DNA of 64,000 nucleotides from NCBI RefSeq assembly GCF_003258595.1, contig NZ_QHHQ01000004.1, forward strand, positions 248,001 to 312,000, written 5' to 3'. Within the stretch, counting starts at the first letter, position 1. The number at the start of each line of letters is the position of its first letter. The stretch comes from Acuticoccus sediminis (GTDB lineage: Bacteria > Pseudomonadota > Alphaproteobacteria > Rhizobiales > Amorphaceae). The notes under the pieces were generated by a model that did not search any database, was not told where the DNA came from, and saw nothing but the letters and a program-made list of their open reading frames with translations. Shown here piece by piece: positions 17,214 through 25,769 of the stretch. A program made the position numbers and the translations under genes.

Positions 17214-19394
17214 TCAGATCGCCGGGAGGCGGTCCAGCATCTTGTCGAGCGTGACGGGATAGTCCCGAACGCGGATGCCGGTGGCGTTGTAGGCGGCGTT
17301 GGCGATCGCCGCGGCGACGCCGCACAGGCCGAGCTCGCCGATGCCCTTCGCCTTCAGCGGCGTCGACACGGGGTCGAGCGTGTCGAGGAAGATCACCTCC
17401 TGCGCGCCGACGTCGGCGTGGACGGCGACCTCGTAGCCGGCGAGGTCGTGGTTGACGAAGAAGGCCCGGCCCGTGTCCACCGCCAGCTCCTCCGACAGTG
17501 CCCCGCCGAGGCCCATCACCATGGCGCCGATCACCTGGCTGCGGGCGGTGACGGGGTTCAGGATGCGGCCCGAGTCGCACACCGCCAGCATCCGCCGCAC
17601 GCGGATCTCGCCGGTGCCGACGTGGACGCCCACCTCGACGAAGTGCGCGCCGAAGGTGGCGAGCACGTAGTCGCCCTTGAAGTCGCCGAACGTCATCGTG
17701 TCCTCGGCGACGAGCTCCTCGTTGGAGATCTCGGACAGCGGCCGGTCGATCTCCTCGGCGAGCACGCGGCCGTCCTCGAACCGGGCCTCGTCGACGCCGA
17801 GCCGTTCGCAGATCATCCGCTGCAACGCCACGCACGCGGCGTAGGTGCCGGCGGTGGAACTCGACGCGCCGAACTGGCCGCCCGAGCCGGAGGACACCGG
17901 GTAGGCGCTGTTGCCGAGCTTCACCTCCACCGCCTCCAGCGGCAGGCCCATCGTCTCGGCCGCCGTCTGGGCGATGATCGTGTACGCGCCGGTGCCGATG
18001 TCGGTCATGTCGGTCTCGACCGTGAGGCGGCCGCCGGAGAGCCTTACCCGCGCGCCGGAGTCGAGCGTCGGACTGCCCCGGTAGGCACCGGCCATGCCGT
18101 GCCCGATCAGCCACATCCCGTCGCGCGTGGCGCCCGGAGCGGTGTTGCGCCCGGCCCAGCCGAACGCCTCGGCTCCCGTGTCGAGGCACTCGACGAAGTG
18201 ACGGTCGGAGAACGGCACGTCGGGGTCGGACGGATCGACCTGGGTGTCGTTGACCTTGCGGAACTCGACCGGGTCCATCCCGAGCTTCTCGGCCATCTCG
18301 TCCATGGCGATCTCGAGCGCCATGAGGCCAGACGTCTCGCCCGGGGCGCGCATGTCCGACGCTTCGGGGAGGTTCATGTCCACGAGGTGGTGGATCACGC
18401 GGCGGTTCGGGGCGGCGTAGAAGTACGGCGTCTGCGCCGTCGCGTCCTCGCCGCGGCCGCCCGGAAGCGTGTGCGAGGCGGCCTCGTGGTCGATCGCCGT
18501 CAGACGCCCGTCCGCGTCCGCCGCGAGGCGGATGCGCTGGACGGTGCCGGAACGGTGGGTCGTGTTGTTGATCATGAACGGGCGCGGCAGCGCGATCTTC
18601 ACCGGCCGCCCCGCCGCGCGCGAGCCGAGCGCGCCGAGCACCTCGTCCGCCCGCAGCCACAGCTTGCCGCCGAAGCCACCGCCGATATAGGGGCTCTCGA
18701 CGCGGATCCTGTCGATGTCGATCCCGAACGTCGTCGCCAGCGCCTGACGGTTCCAGTTGATCATCTGGTTCGAGGTCCAGATCGTCATCTGCCCGCCGTC
18801 CGACCAGTCCACGATGGAGGCGTGCGGCTCCATCATCGCGTGGGTCTGCGACGGGGTGCGGTACATCTCGTCGAGCGTCACCGCCGCCTCGGCGAAGGCC
18901 GTCTCGACGTCGCCCACCATGGTGGAGGGCTCGCCGGTGCCGAGGAGCCGGTCGAAGGCGGCGTCGAGGTCGACGTCGGCCTCCTCCGCCTCGTAGGTGG
19001 CGCTCACGAGCGCCGCCGCGGCGCGCGCCTGCTCGAACGTGTCGGCGACCACGACGGCGATCGCCTGGTGGTAGTGCTCGACCACGTCGCCGCCGAACAG
19101 GCGGGCGACGTTGTAGTCCCAGATGCCGAGCGGCTCGATCTCGAGCGTCGTCACCACCGCGTGGACACCGGGAGCAGCGCGCGCGGCCTCCGCGTCGATC
19201 GCCGTGACGCGTCCTTTCGGGATCGCCGCGCCGACGGGGTAGCCGTAGAGCTGCCCGTCGACGACGTCGTGCCGCTCGTAGGCGTAGGGCGCGGTTCCGG
19301 AGACCTTCAGCGGGCCGTCGATCCGGGGATGCGCCTTGCCGACGATCCGCGCGTTGTCGAAGATGTTGTTGCCTGCGGGCTCTCTGAATTCCAT
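17214..19394 (-). CDS. paoC: Aldehyde oxidoreductase, molybdenum-binding subunit
   Basis: A 726-residue xanthine-oxidase-family large subunit that binds molybdopterin cytosine dinucleotide and oxidises aldehydes to acids. It has the GGGFGGK motif (SPYIGGGFGGK) and the catalytic glutamate in KGIGELGL at residue 687, close to Glu692 of E. coli PaoC. RAPGETSG lies in the substrate region. Start MEFREPAG (ATG 19394-19392) follows GGGGTGAG, four bases after the paoB stop; upstream open sequence is a shadow of paoB. It completes a paoA-paoB-paoC operon. Aromatic aldehyde detoxification is the role in E. coli; the substrate here is unproven. No xdhC/paoD-type chaperone follows within the window. Confidence 0.93.
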   Translation of the reverse strand: MEFREPAGNNIFDNARIVGKAHPRIDGPLKVSGTAPYAYERHDVVDGQLYGYPVGAAIPKGRVTAIDAEAARAAPGVHAVVTTLEIEPLGIWDYNVARLFGGDVVEHYHQAIAVVVADTFEQARAAAALVSATYEAEEADVDLDAAFDRLLGTGEPSTMVGDVETAFAEAAVTLDEMYRTPSQTHAMMEPHASIVDWSDGGQMTIWTSNQMINWNRQALATTFGIDIDRIRVESPYIGGGFGGKLWLRADEVLGALGSRAAGRPVKIALPRPFMINNTTHRSGTVQRIRLAADADGRLTAIDHEAASHTLPGGRGEDATAQTPYFYAAPNRRVIHHLVDMNLPEASDMRAPGETSGLMALEIAMDEMAEKLGMDPVEFRKVNDTQVDPSDPDVPFSDRHFVECLDTGAEAFGWAGRNTAPGATRDGMWLIGHGMAGAYRGSPTLDSGARVRLSGGRLTVETDMTDIGTGAYTIIAQTAAETMGLPLEAVEVKLGNSAYPVSSGSGGQFGASSSTAGTYAACVALQRMICERLGVDEARFEDGRVLAEEIDRPLSEISNEELVAEDTMTFGDFKGDYVLATFGAHFVEVGVHVGTGEIRVRRMLAVCDSGRILNPVTARSQVIGAMVMGLGGALSEELAVDTGRAFFVNHDLAGYEVAVHADVGAQEVIFLDTLDPVSTPLKAKGIGELGLCGVAAAIANAAYNATGIRVRDYPVTLDKMLDRLPAI

Positions 19395-19398
19395 CGTC

Positions 19399-20349
19399 TC
19401 ACCCCTCGGCCAGCATCGCCGCGAGCGTGCGCTCGGCGAGCGTGATCTTGAATGCGTTCTCCTCGGTCGGGCGGGCGCCCTCCAGGAGGCGGGCCATGAC
19501 GGCACGGGCCCCGTTGGGGAGTTCGGCGTCCGCCTCCGCCCGGCGCCACGGCTTGGGCGCGACGCCGCCGAGGGCGACGCGGCCGGACCCGTCCGGCAGG
19601 CGGATCAGGGCGACCGAGACCAGCGCGAAGGCATAGGACGCGCGGTCGCGGGCCTTGTGGTAGGCGTGGCGCCCGCCCACCGGCGCGGGCAGCGTCACCG
19701 CGGTGACGAGTTCGCCCGGCTCCAGCACCGTTTCCGTTTGCGGCGTGTCGCCCGGGAGGCGGTGGAAGTCCTCCAGCGGGATCGCCCGCGTGTCGCCGGC
19801 AGGCGTCACCGTCTCGACCACGGCGTCGAGGGCGCGGAGCGCGACGGCCATGTCGGACGGATGCGTCGCGATGCAGGCCTCCGATGTGCCGATGATGCCG
19901 AGCTGGCGAGAGAACGCCCCCTCCGAGAGCGCCGCGCAGCCCGCGCCGGGGGTGCGTTTGTTGCACGGCATCGCGGTGTCGTAGAAGTACGGGCAGCGGG
20001 TGCGCTGCAACAGGTTGCCCGCGGTCGTCGCCTTGTTGCGAAGCTGGCCGGAGGCGCCGGCCACCAGCGCACGCGTCAGGACGGCGTAGTCGCGCCGGAC
20101 GCGCTGGTCGGCGGCGAGCGCGGTGTTCTTCACCAGCGCCCCGATCCTGAGGCCGCCGTCTTCGGTCTCGGTGATCTCGTCGAGACCCGTGCCGGAGACG
20201 TCGATGAGGTGGACCGGCGTCTCGATCTCGAGTTTCATGAGGTCGAGGAGGTTGGTGCCGCCGGCGATGTACCTGGCGCCCTCGACCTCAGCCGCACGGC
20301 GCGCCGCCGCGGCCGGGTCGCTCGCCCGCTCGTAGGAAAACGCCCTCAC
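19399..20349 (-). CDS. paoB: Aldehyde oxidoreductase, FAD and [4Fe-4S] subunit
   Basis: A 316-residue FAD-binding subunit (CO-dehydrogenase medium-chain fold). The FAD loop is at 27-39 ([13 protein letters not shown]) and [10 protein letters not shown] at 108-117. It has the PaoB-specific cysteine set for an extra 4Fe-4S cluster: C119, C129, C138 and C159, in [20 protein letters not shown] and SEACIATH. This insert separates PaoB from ordinary xanthine-dehydrogenase FAD subunits. It starts at GTG 20349, overlapping the paoA stop as GTGA. It passes electrons between the molybdenum and 2Fe-2S subunits. Confidence 0.93.
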   Translation of the reverse strand: MRAFSYERASDPAAAARRAAEVEGARYIAGGTNLLDLMKLEIETPVHLIDVSGTGLDEITETEDGGLRIGALVKNTALAADQRVRRDYAVLTRALVAGASGQLRNKATTAGNLLQRTRCPYFYDTAMPCNKRTPGAGCAALSEGAFSRQLGIIGTSEACIATHPSDMAVALRALDAVVETVTPAGDTRAIPLEDFHRLPGDTPQTETVLEPGELVTAVTLPAPVGGRHAYHKARDRASYAFALVSVALIRLPDGSGRVALGGVAPKPWRRAEADAELPNGARAVMARLLEGARPTEENAFKITLAERTLAAMLAEG

Positions 20350-21005
20350 GCCTCGTCCTCCGCAACCTGTGTGATGGCCGCCAGGATGTTGGCGTACGCG
20401 CCGCAGCGGCAGATGTTGCCGGACATCCGCTCGCGGATCTCGGCGTCCGTCATGGCGATGGCGGCCGTCAGGTCACCGGTGACGTGGCTCGGGATACCGG
20501 CCTTGATCTCCTCGATCACGGCGCGCGCAGAGGTGACCTGACCGGGCGTGCAGTAGCCGCACTGGTAACCGTCGTGCTCGACGAAGGCTGCCTGCATCGG
20601 GTCGAGGTTCTCCGGCGTGCCGATGCCTTCGATCGTGGTCACCTCGTCGCCCTCGTGCATGACGGCGAGGCTGAGGCAGGCGTTCACGCGCTCGCCGTTG
20701 ACCATCACGGTGCAGGCGCCGCACTGGCCGTGGTCGCAGCCCTTCTTCGCACCGGTGAGGTGCATGTGCTCGCGCAGCGCGTCGAGGAGCGTGGTGCGGT
20801 TGTCGAGGGTCAGCGCCCGCGCCTCGCCGTTGACCGTGACGTTGACGGTCGACTGCACCGGGCCGGCGGGAACGGCGGCCGCGGCAGCACCGGCCGCGCC
20901 GGTCCGGGCGCGCGCGGACCGGGCCATCCCGGCGGTGACGGCGGTCGCCACGGTGCCGACGAGCAACGTCCGGCGCCGCATTTCGAATTCGAGAGGTGGG
21001 CTCAT
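20346..21005 (-). CDS. paoA: Aldehyde oxidoreductase, 2Fe-2S subunit with Tat signal
   Basis: A 219-residue iron-sulfur subunit. A twin-arginine-like signal ([17 protein letters not shown], about 10-27) indicates that the folded complex is exported by Tat, as in E. coli PaoABC. The plant-ferredoxin cluster uses C90, C95, C98, C110; the second uses C149, C152, C199, C201 ([11 protein letters not shown] and NICRCG). The ATG at 21005 has AGGAAGG seven bases upstream; an ATG six codons earlier is possible but lacks a ribosome site. First gene of the paoABC operon. Confidence 0.93.
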   Translation of the reverse strand: MSPPLEFEMRRRTLLVGTVATAVTAGMARSARARTGAAGAAAAAVPAGPVQSTVNVTVNGEARALTLDNRTTLLDALREHMHLTGAKKGCDHGQCGACTVMVNGERVNACLSLAVMHEGDEVTTIEGIGTPENLDPMQAAFVEHDGYQCGYCTPGQVTSARAVIEEIKAGIPSHVTGDLTAAIAMTDAEIRERMSGNICRCGAYANILAAITQVAEDEA

Positions 21006-21574
21006 GGCAGGCCTTCCTGTCACTGACGCATCAATCCGGAACTGGAATTGTATGAAGTCGAACTAGGGCGTACCGCGGCGGCCGATTAGGGCCGTCCCGT
21101 TCAACACGGCCATGAGCCCGCTTCATGGATCGATGACCGGGTCCGGCCATCCGGCACCCTGATCGCCGCCGGACCGCAAGCGATCGTGCCGATCGACCAG
21201 GTCGACGAACGGCGGGGAGCTCCCGATGCCGCGGGGGATCGCGTAAGTTGGTCGCAGCGCCCGCGGGACCGCGTCCGGGTCCGCGATCCCGCGTGCGGCG
21301 ACACGCGTCCCCTTTCCGCAAGACCCCGGCGACCTTCCGCAGGATCCCGTCCTGTGGCATCATCGCGCCGTGACGCGTACTCAAGACATTTCATGACCGG
21401 CGCCTCGGGGCAGGCACCGGCGATAGTGGACTCGGACCCCGCAAGGTCCTGATTTTCTTTTTTGGTTTTGCAGTCTGGCCTGGAGGGGCGGACGGTCTGC
21501 GGTTGTCGGACACGGCGCGGCGGGCGATAGTCCCCGACACGGCAACGCGGCCGGGCCAGTGGGCGGAGGCTGAG
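21006..21574. other. Gene-free divergent region with possible hairpin
   Basis: No supported gene in 569 bases between paoA (minus) and the DUF3302 gene (plus). The operon promoters should lie here. On the plus strand, a 5-bp stem (GGACC 21434-21438 with GGTCC 21445-21449) is followed by a T-rich tract at 21453-21463, a weak terminator or attenuator candidate ahead of the DUF3302 gene. The rest is GC-rich with no motif I recognise. Confidence 0.4.
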
Positions 21575-21817
21575 GTGCAACCGATCGATATCTTCTCGCT
21601 CGTCGTTCTGTCGGTCGTCGGCCTCTCGGTGCTGATCATCTTCATCGTGCTGGCACGGATGCCGGGCGTGATCGCCCGGCGGCGCGGCCACCCGCAGGCG
21701 GACGCGATCGCCGTCGGCGGCTGGCTCGGCCTGCTCTTCGGCGGCATCCTGTGGCCGATCATGATGATCTGGGCGCACACCCGCACCGACGCCACGCCCC
21801 GATCCGGGCACGACTGA
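21575..21817 (+). CDS. DUF3302 inner-membrane protein (YiaW-like)
   Basis: An 80-residue protein with two membrane segments (about 6-28 and 47-68: IFSLVVLSVVGLSVLIIF and GGWLGLLFGGILWPIMMIWA). The ARRRGHPQADAIAVGGW loop between them matches the YiaW/DUF3302 pattern. GTG 21575 is preferred over an upstream TTG because GGAGG lies five bases before it and the family begins close to the first helix. The HlyD-like gene follows 21 bases later, repeating the E. coli yiaW-yiaV pairing. Function is unknown; a role with the membrane-fusion partner in export or envelope maintenance is inferred. Confidence 0.78.
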   Translation: MQPIDIFSLVVLSVVGLSVLIIFIVLARMPGVIARRRGHPQADAIAVGGWLGLLFGGILWPIMMIWAHTRTDATPRSGHD

Positions 21818-21838
21818 CGCGGCCCAGGGAGCGCGGCG

Positions 21839-22777
21839 ATGATCATCTTTCTCACCATCATCTGGCTCGGGCTGATCGCCCTCCTCGTCGGCATCAAGGT
21901 GCTGCCGAACAAGCCGGCGAGCTGGCTGTCGACCGTCGTCGTCTTCATCGCGCTGAACATCTTCCTGCTGATCCCGCTGCAATGGTCCGCGCCGACGGGC
22001 GACGCGGCGGTCATCGTCAACACCGTGCCGATCGTGCCCAACGTCGCCGGTCAGGTGACGGAGGTCGTCGCCGAGCGGAACGTGCCCGTGAAAGCCGGCG
22101 ACGAGCTCTTCCGGATCGACCCGGTCCCGTACCAGGCGCGGCTCGACGCGCTGGACGCCCAGCTCGAGCTCGCACGGCTGCGCGTCGAGCAGTTCAAGGA
22201 GCTTGGACAGGGCCCCGCCGGCCGTCGCTTCGACCTCGAGGAGGCGCAGACCGCCATGCGCCAGCTGGAGGCGCAGCACACGGCCGCCGCCTACGACCTC
22301 GAGCAGACGACGGTCGTGGCGCCCGCGGACGGGTTCGTCACGACGCTCGCCCTCCGCCCCGGCCAGCGGGTCACCACCGCCCCCATCGCACCGGTCATGA
22401 CCTTCATCGAGACTGAAGGCATCGTCGTCGCCGCGCAGATCGCGCAGAACGCGATACGGTTCGTGGAGCCGGGACAGCCGGTGGAACTCGCCTTCAAGAC
22501 GCGCCCCGGCCAGATCTTCACAGGCACCGTGGACTCGGTGGTCGAGGTCAACGCTCAGGGCCAGGTCATGACGAGCGGGACGGTGATCGCCACGCGCAAC
22601 CTGCAGTCGGTCCCCTACTTCGTCCGGATCCAGATGGACGATCCGAACATCCTGAAGGCCCTGCGCGGGGGTGCGGCCGGGACGGCCGTTATCTTCACGC
22701 CGAAGCTGCAGGTCGCGCACATCATCCGCCGTGTCATGCTGCGGATGGAGAGCTACCTCAACTTCGTCGTCCCGTAA
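21839..22777 (+). CDS. HlyD/EmrA-family membrane fusion protein (YiaV-like)
   Basis: A 312-residue periplasmic adaptor. Two N-terminal membrane segments (about 3-20 and 29-48) precede a biotinyl-lipoyl half-motif (VPIVPNVAGQVTEVVAERN), a short coiled hairpin (about 100-150) and the second half (VVAPADGFVTTLALRPGQRV), then a beta-barrel domain. AGGGAG precedes the ATG. It follows the DUF3302 gene. HlyD-type proteins bridge inner-membrane pumps to the outer membrane, but no pump gene lies nearby, as is also true of yiaV in E. coli. Confidence 0.88.
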   Translation: MIIFLTIIWLGLIALLVGIKVLPNKPASWLSTVVVFIALNIFLLIPLQWSAPTGDAAVIVNTVPIVPNVAGQVTEVVAERNVPVKAGDELFRIDPVPYQARLDALDAQLELARLRVEQFKELGQGPAGRRFDLEEAQTAMRQLEAQHTAAAYDLEQTTVVAPADGFVTTLALRPGQRVTTAPIAPVMTFIETEGIVVAAQIAQNAIRFVEPGQPVELAFKTRPGQIFTGTVDSVVEVNAQGQVMTSGTVIATRNLQSVPYFVRIQMDDPNILKALRGGAAGTAVIFTPKLQVAHIIRRVMLRMESYLNFVVP

Positions 22778-22795
22778 TCGCGACGCGCCCGCCCG

Positions 22796-23461
22796 TCAGC
22801 CGAGCCGTGCGAGGACCCTTGCCGTGGCGCCGGTCGCCTCGCCGAGCCTGGCGCCCTGCCGCACCGCCTCCTCGCGCGCCTTGCCGACCTCCTGGCGCTT
22901 CAGTGCCGCCTCGGCCTCCCCGCGCACCTCCCCGGGGCGCAGGACGACGACGCCGGACTCGTCCGCCAGCACCGCATCGCCCGGCATCACGACGGTGTTG
23001 CCGCACGAGACGGGCACGTTGATCGCCCCGCCGAGGTCGTAGAGCCGTGTGGTGATCGGCGAGAGGCCCCGGCACCACATGGGAAAGTCCGACGCACGGA
23101 TCTCCTCGAGGTCCGTGCAGGGCCCGTCGACCGCCGCACCCACCGCGCCCGCCGCCTTCGCCGCGACCGTCACGCCGCCGCCCCAGCAGGCGTAGCGGTC
23201 GTCGTGGAGACGGTCGACGACGACGAAGTCGCCCGGCCGCAGCAGCCCCATGAGGTGATGGAGCAGCGTCGAGTCCGGCCCGGGGATGGCGATCGTCACT
23301 GCCGTGCCGACGACCCGGCGGCCGGGGATCAGCGGCTGGATCGCCGTGTGCAGGAAGCCGAAGTGGCGCCAGTGGCCGAGCGTCGCCGTCTCCACGCCGC
23401 TCAGGAGGTCGAGGTCATCCTTGGGAACCTGCGCGGGCATGTCACGAATGATATAGGTCAT
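22796..23461 (-). CDS. RraA-like protein (HMG/oxaloacetate aldolase-type fold)
   Basis: A 221-residue RraA/MenG-superfamily protein. Members include 4-hydroxy-4-methyl-2-oxoglutarate aldolase and RNase E regulators. The core GDFVVVDRLHDDRYACWGG and GAAVDGPCTDLEEIRASDFP (about 109-127) align with the family. The usual Arg-Asp pair reads T116-D117, so the arginine that contacts pyruvate appears replaced. The start at ATG 23461 keeps the normal N-terminus; the long frame upstream is a shadow. It lies 92 bases behind the 2-hydroxyacid dehydrogenase on the same strand, suggesting joint action on a 2-oxo or 2-hydroxy acid. Confidence 0.82.
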   Translation of the reverse strand: MTYIIRDMPAQVPKDDLDLLSGVETATLGHWRHFGFLHTAIQPLIPGRRVVGTAVTIAIPGPDSTLLHHLMGLLRPGDFVVVDRLHDDRYACWGGGVTVAAKAAGAVGAAVDGPCTDLEEIRASDFPMWCRGLSPITTRLYDLGGAINVPVSCGNTVVMPGDAVLADESGVVVLRPGEVRGEAEAALKRQEVGKAREEAVRQGARLGEATGATARVLARLG

Positions 23462-23553
23462 GGTCCGATCCAAGCTGAGCGGCCGGCGCCGCGGCACCCC
23501 GTGCCCAGCAAGGCCCGTTCCGCGCCCCCGGACCGGCCCGCGCGGCGACCCGA

Positions 23554-24525
23554 TCAGACCAGGACGTCGAGCTCCGGCACCGGTTCGCCGGCGGCGACCC
23601 GCGCGAGATTGTCCAGCATGCGGTTGACGGTCTTGCCGAAATTGTCGGCGGCGAGTGCCGCGATATGCGGCGTGGTGACGACGCCCTTCAACCCGACCAG
23701 ACGATTCTCCGGCGGCACGGGCTCGGTCTCGTAGACGTCGATGCCCGCGCCCCGGATGTGCCCGCTCTCGATCGCGTCGGCGAGGGCGTTCTCGTCGAGA
23801 ATCCCGCCACGGGCCGTGTTGACGATGATCGCGCCCTGCTTCATCGCCGCCAGCGCCTCCCGGCCGATCAGCCCCATGGTCTCGGGCGTCAGGGCGCAGT
23901 GGAGCGAGACCACGTCGCTCTCCGCCAGGAGCGTCGCGAGGGGGACGTGGGCCGCGTTGAGCCCGGCTTCCTCCGCCGGCGAGAGCGGCGTCGGCTTGGT
24001 GTAAAGCGTGCGGCAGCCGAACCCGGTCAGCAGCCGCGCCAGCGCCTTGCCGATATAGCCGAGGCCGACGAGGCCGACGGTCTTGCCGGAGAGGGTGTAG
24101 ATCCGCGGCCCCAGCTCCCCCTTCAGCCACTTGCCGTCGAGGACGCCGATGTGGCCGGCGACCGTCTGCCGGTTGACCGCCAGCATCAGCGCGAGGGCGG
24201 ACTCGGCCACCGCGACGGAATTGCCGCCGGTCGTGCGGAAGACCCGCACGCCTGCCGCCCGAGCCGCGTCGAGGTCGATGTTGTCGTACCCGACGCCCCA
24301 CTTGTGGACCGCCTCGAGGCCGCCGGCCGCGCCCTCGCGCATCATCCGCGCGGTGACCGGGACGTCACCGGTGATCGCGAAACGGGCCCCCTGCAGCGCG
24401 TGGAGCTGGTCGTCCGCCGCGCGGCTCGCCGCCGTCGTCACGGCGAAGCGCGGCGAGGCGAACTGCTCGAGCCGCGCAAGGCGCTCGGGGGACATGGGGT
24501 CGAGAAAGACGATGGTGTCCATCAT
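23554..24525 (-). CDS. D-isomer-specific 2-hydroxyacid dehydrogenase
   Basis: A 323-residue NAD(P)-dependent enzyme interconverting D-2-hydroxy acids and 2-oxo acids. The nucleotide-binding motif GLGYIG is at 154-159, and the catalytic triad is R239 (NTARGG), E268 (YETEP) and H287 (TTPHIA). It is closest in style to phosphoglycerate/glyoxylate-hydroxypyruvate reductase relatives; the substrate is not determined. Two adjacent ATG codons (24525 and 24522) are possible starts. It lies between a LysR gene and the RraA-like gene, all on the minus strand, facing the hydantoinase operon. Confidence 0.9.
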   Translation of the reverse strand: MMDTIVFLDPMSPERLARLEQFASPRFAVTTAASRAADDQLHALQGARFAITGDVPVTARMMREGAAGGLEAVHKWGVGYDNIDLDAARAAGVRVFRTTGGNSVAVAESALALMLAVNRQTVAGHIGVLDGKWLKGELGPRIYTLSGKTVGLVGLGYIGKALARLLTGFGCRTLYTKPTPLSPAEEAGLNAAHVPLATLLAESDVVSLHCALTPETMGLIGREALAAMKQGAIIVNTARGGILDENALADAIESGHIRGAGIDVYETEPVPPENRLVGLKGVVTTPHIAALAADNFGKTVNRMLDNLARVAAGEPVPELDVLV

Positions 24526-24730
24526 GGTGATCGCTCAGGGCCTTCGTGTTCGTGGTGGCGCGTCCCGGCTTCCGGTCGGGGGCAGGCGGTTGGGCAATGG
24601 CGTCCGACCGGGGCCCGCACGGTCTGGGACCGGCGGGGTCGGGACATGCGCCTTCCGGGACGGCGGGTCGTGCCGAGTCTCTCCTCTGGCAACCACTGTG
24701 CCATCGCGCTGGCAAGTCCCGCCGGCGGCA

Positions 24731-25648
24731 TCAGCCAAGCGAGCCGGCCGTTCCCAGCGCCCGCGCCACCGCCCTCACCTCGGCCGCGAGGGCGATGGCG
24801 GCGGAGGACGGCGCGCCGGCGGTCGAGACCAGGAGCTTCGACACGTTCTCGATCCGCGGCGTCAGCGGACGTCCGGAGAGGTCTGGATAGGCCGTGGCGA
24901 AGGGCACGAAGGTGTCGACGAGGCCGACGCCCTGCCCGTTGCGGATCATGTCGAGCACCAGCGGCGTGCTCGACAGGATGATCGCGGGGACGAGCTCATG
25001 CTGCTCGGCGTGGAACTGGCGCCGCAGCGCGGCGCCCGTCGGCGATGATTCCGAATAGGTCAGCAGCGTCTCGCCGGCGAGGTCGCGCGGCGAGACCGTC
25101 GGCAGTCCCTCCAGCCGATGCCCCGACGGAAAGACGCAGGCGCACGCCCAGGCGCCGACATCCTCGATGACGAGCTGGGAGTGGTGCAGCGGGCCGTAGG
25201 AGAGGCCGATGTCGACGTGCCCGCTGACGACGCTCGTCACGGTCTCGTTCGGCGGGAGCACGATCAGCGAGACGCTGATCTCCGGCCGGACGCTGCGCAG
25301 CCGGGTCGCGGCGCGGGCGGCGAGCGCGGAGATCAGCGTGTGGTTGCCGGCGATGCTGACCTGGCCGCCCGATCCGCGGCCGACCGCCTCCGCCCCGCGG
25401 TTCAGCCGGTCGAGCTCGCCCAGGACGCGCTCGGCGAGCGGCATCAGCGCCAGCGCCTCGGGAGTCGGGGCGAGGCGCCGGCCGCTGCGGCGGAACAGGC
25501 GGTAGCCGAGCTCGTCCTCCATGCCGGCGATGATCTTGCTCACCGCGGGCTGGCTGATCGCCAGGGTCTCCGCGGCGGCGGATGCGCTGCCGCCCCGCAC
25601 GATCGCCGCGAGCGCCCTGATTTGCCGGAGATCCAGACGCACGGCCAT
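24731..25648 (-). CDS. LysR-type regulator of the hydantoinase-like locus
   Basis: A 305-residue LysR protein: helix-turn-helix at about 5-60 (LDLRQIRALAAIVRGGSASAAA, then SQPAVSKIIAGME) and an effector-binding domain at about 95-295. It is divergent from hyuA with 121 bases between starts, and the dehydrogenase and RraA-like genes lie behind it, so it probably controls both arms. The effector may be a substrate or product of the pathway. Confidence 0.9.
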   Translation of the reverse strand: MAVRLDLRQIRALAAIVRGGSASAAAETLAISQPAVSKIIAGMEDELGYRLFRRSGRRLAPTPEALALMPLAERVLGELDRLNRGAEAVGRGSGGQVSIAGNHTLISALAARAATRLRSVRPEISVSLIVLPPNETVTSVVSGHVDIGLSYGPLHHSQLVIEDVGAWACACVFPSGHRLEGLPTVSPRDLAGETLLTYSESSPTGAALRRQFHAEQHELVPAIILSSTPLVLDMIRNGQGVGLVDTFVPFATAYPDLSGRPLTPRIENVSKLLVSTAGAPSSAAIALAAEVRAVARALGTAGSLG

Positions 25649-25769
25649 CGCGGCCCTCCCAACACTTCACCTGCGGTTATACGGGAGTGAGGATTTGCCA
25701 TTTGATTACAGCGCCGACGATTGCAACGCTCGCGAACCAGAACAGACCTTAGCGTAAAGGACACGCTCA
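25649..25769. promoter_or_regulatory. Divergent lysR/hyuA control region
   Basis: A 121-base gap between divergent starts where a LysR-type operator is expected. It is richer in A/T than its surroundings (about 25675-25715, TTATACGGGAG and TTTGATTACAG). AAAGGA (25755-25760) is the hyuA ribosome site. Exact boxes cannot be assigned by eye. Confidence 0.45.

Noticed and set aside
17214-19394. Xanthine dehydrogenase
   Set aside because: The FAD subunit's 4Fe-4S cysteine set and the Tat signal on the 2Fe-2S subunit match PaoABC rather than XdhABC.
21434-21463. Firm Rho-independent terminator
   Set aside because: The stem is only 5 bp and no gene ends upstream on the plus strand; noted only as a possible attenuator.
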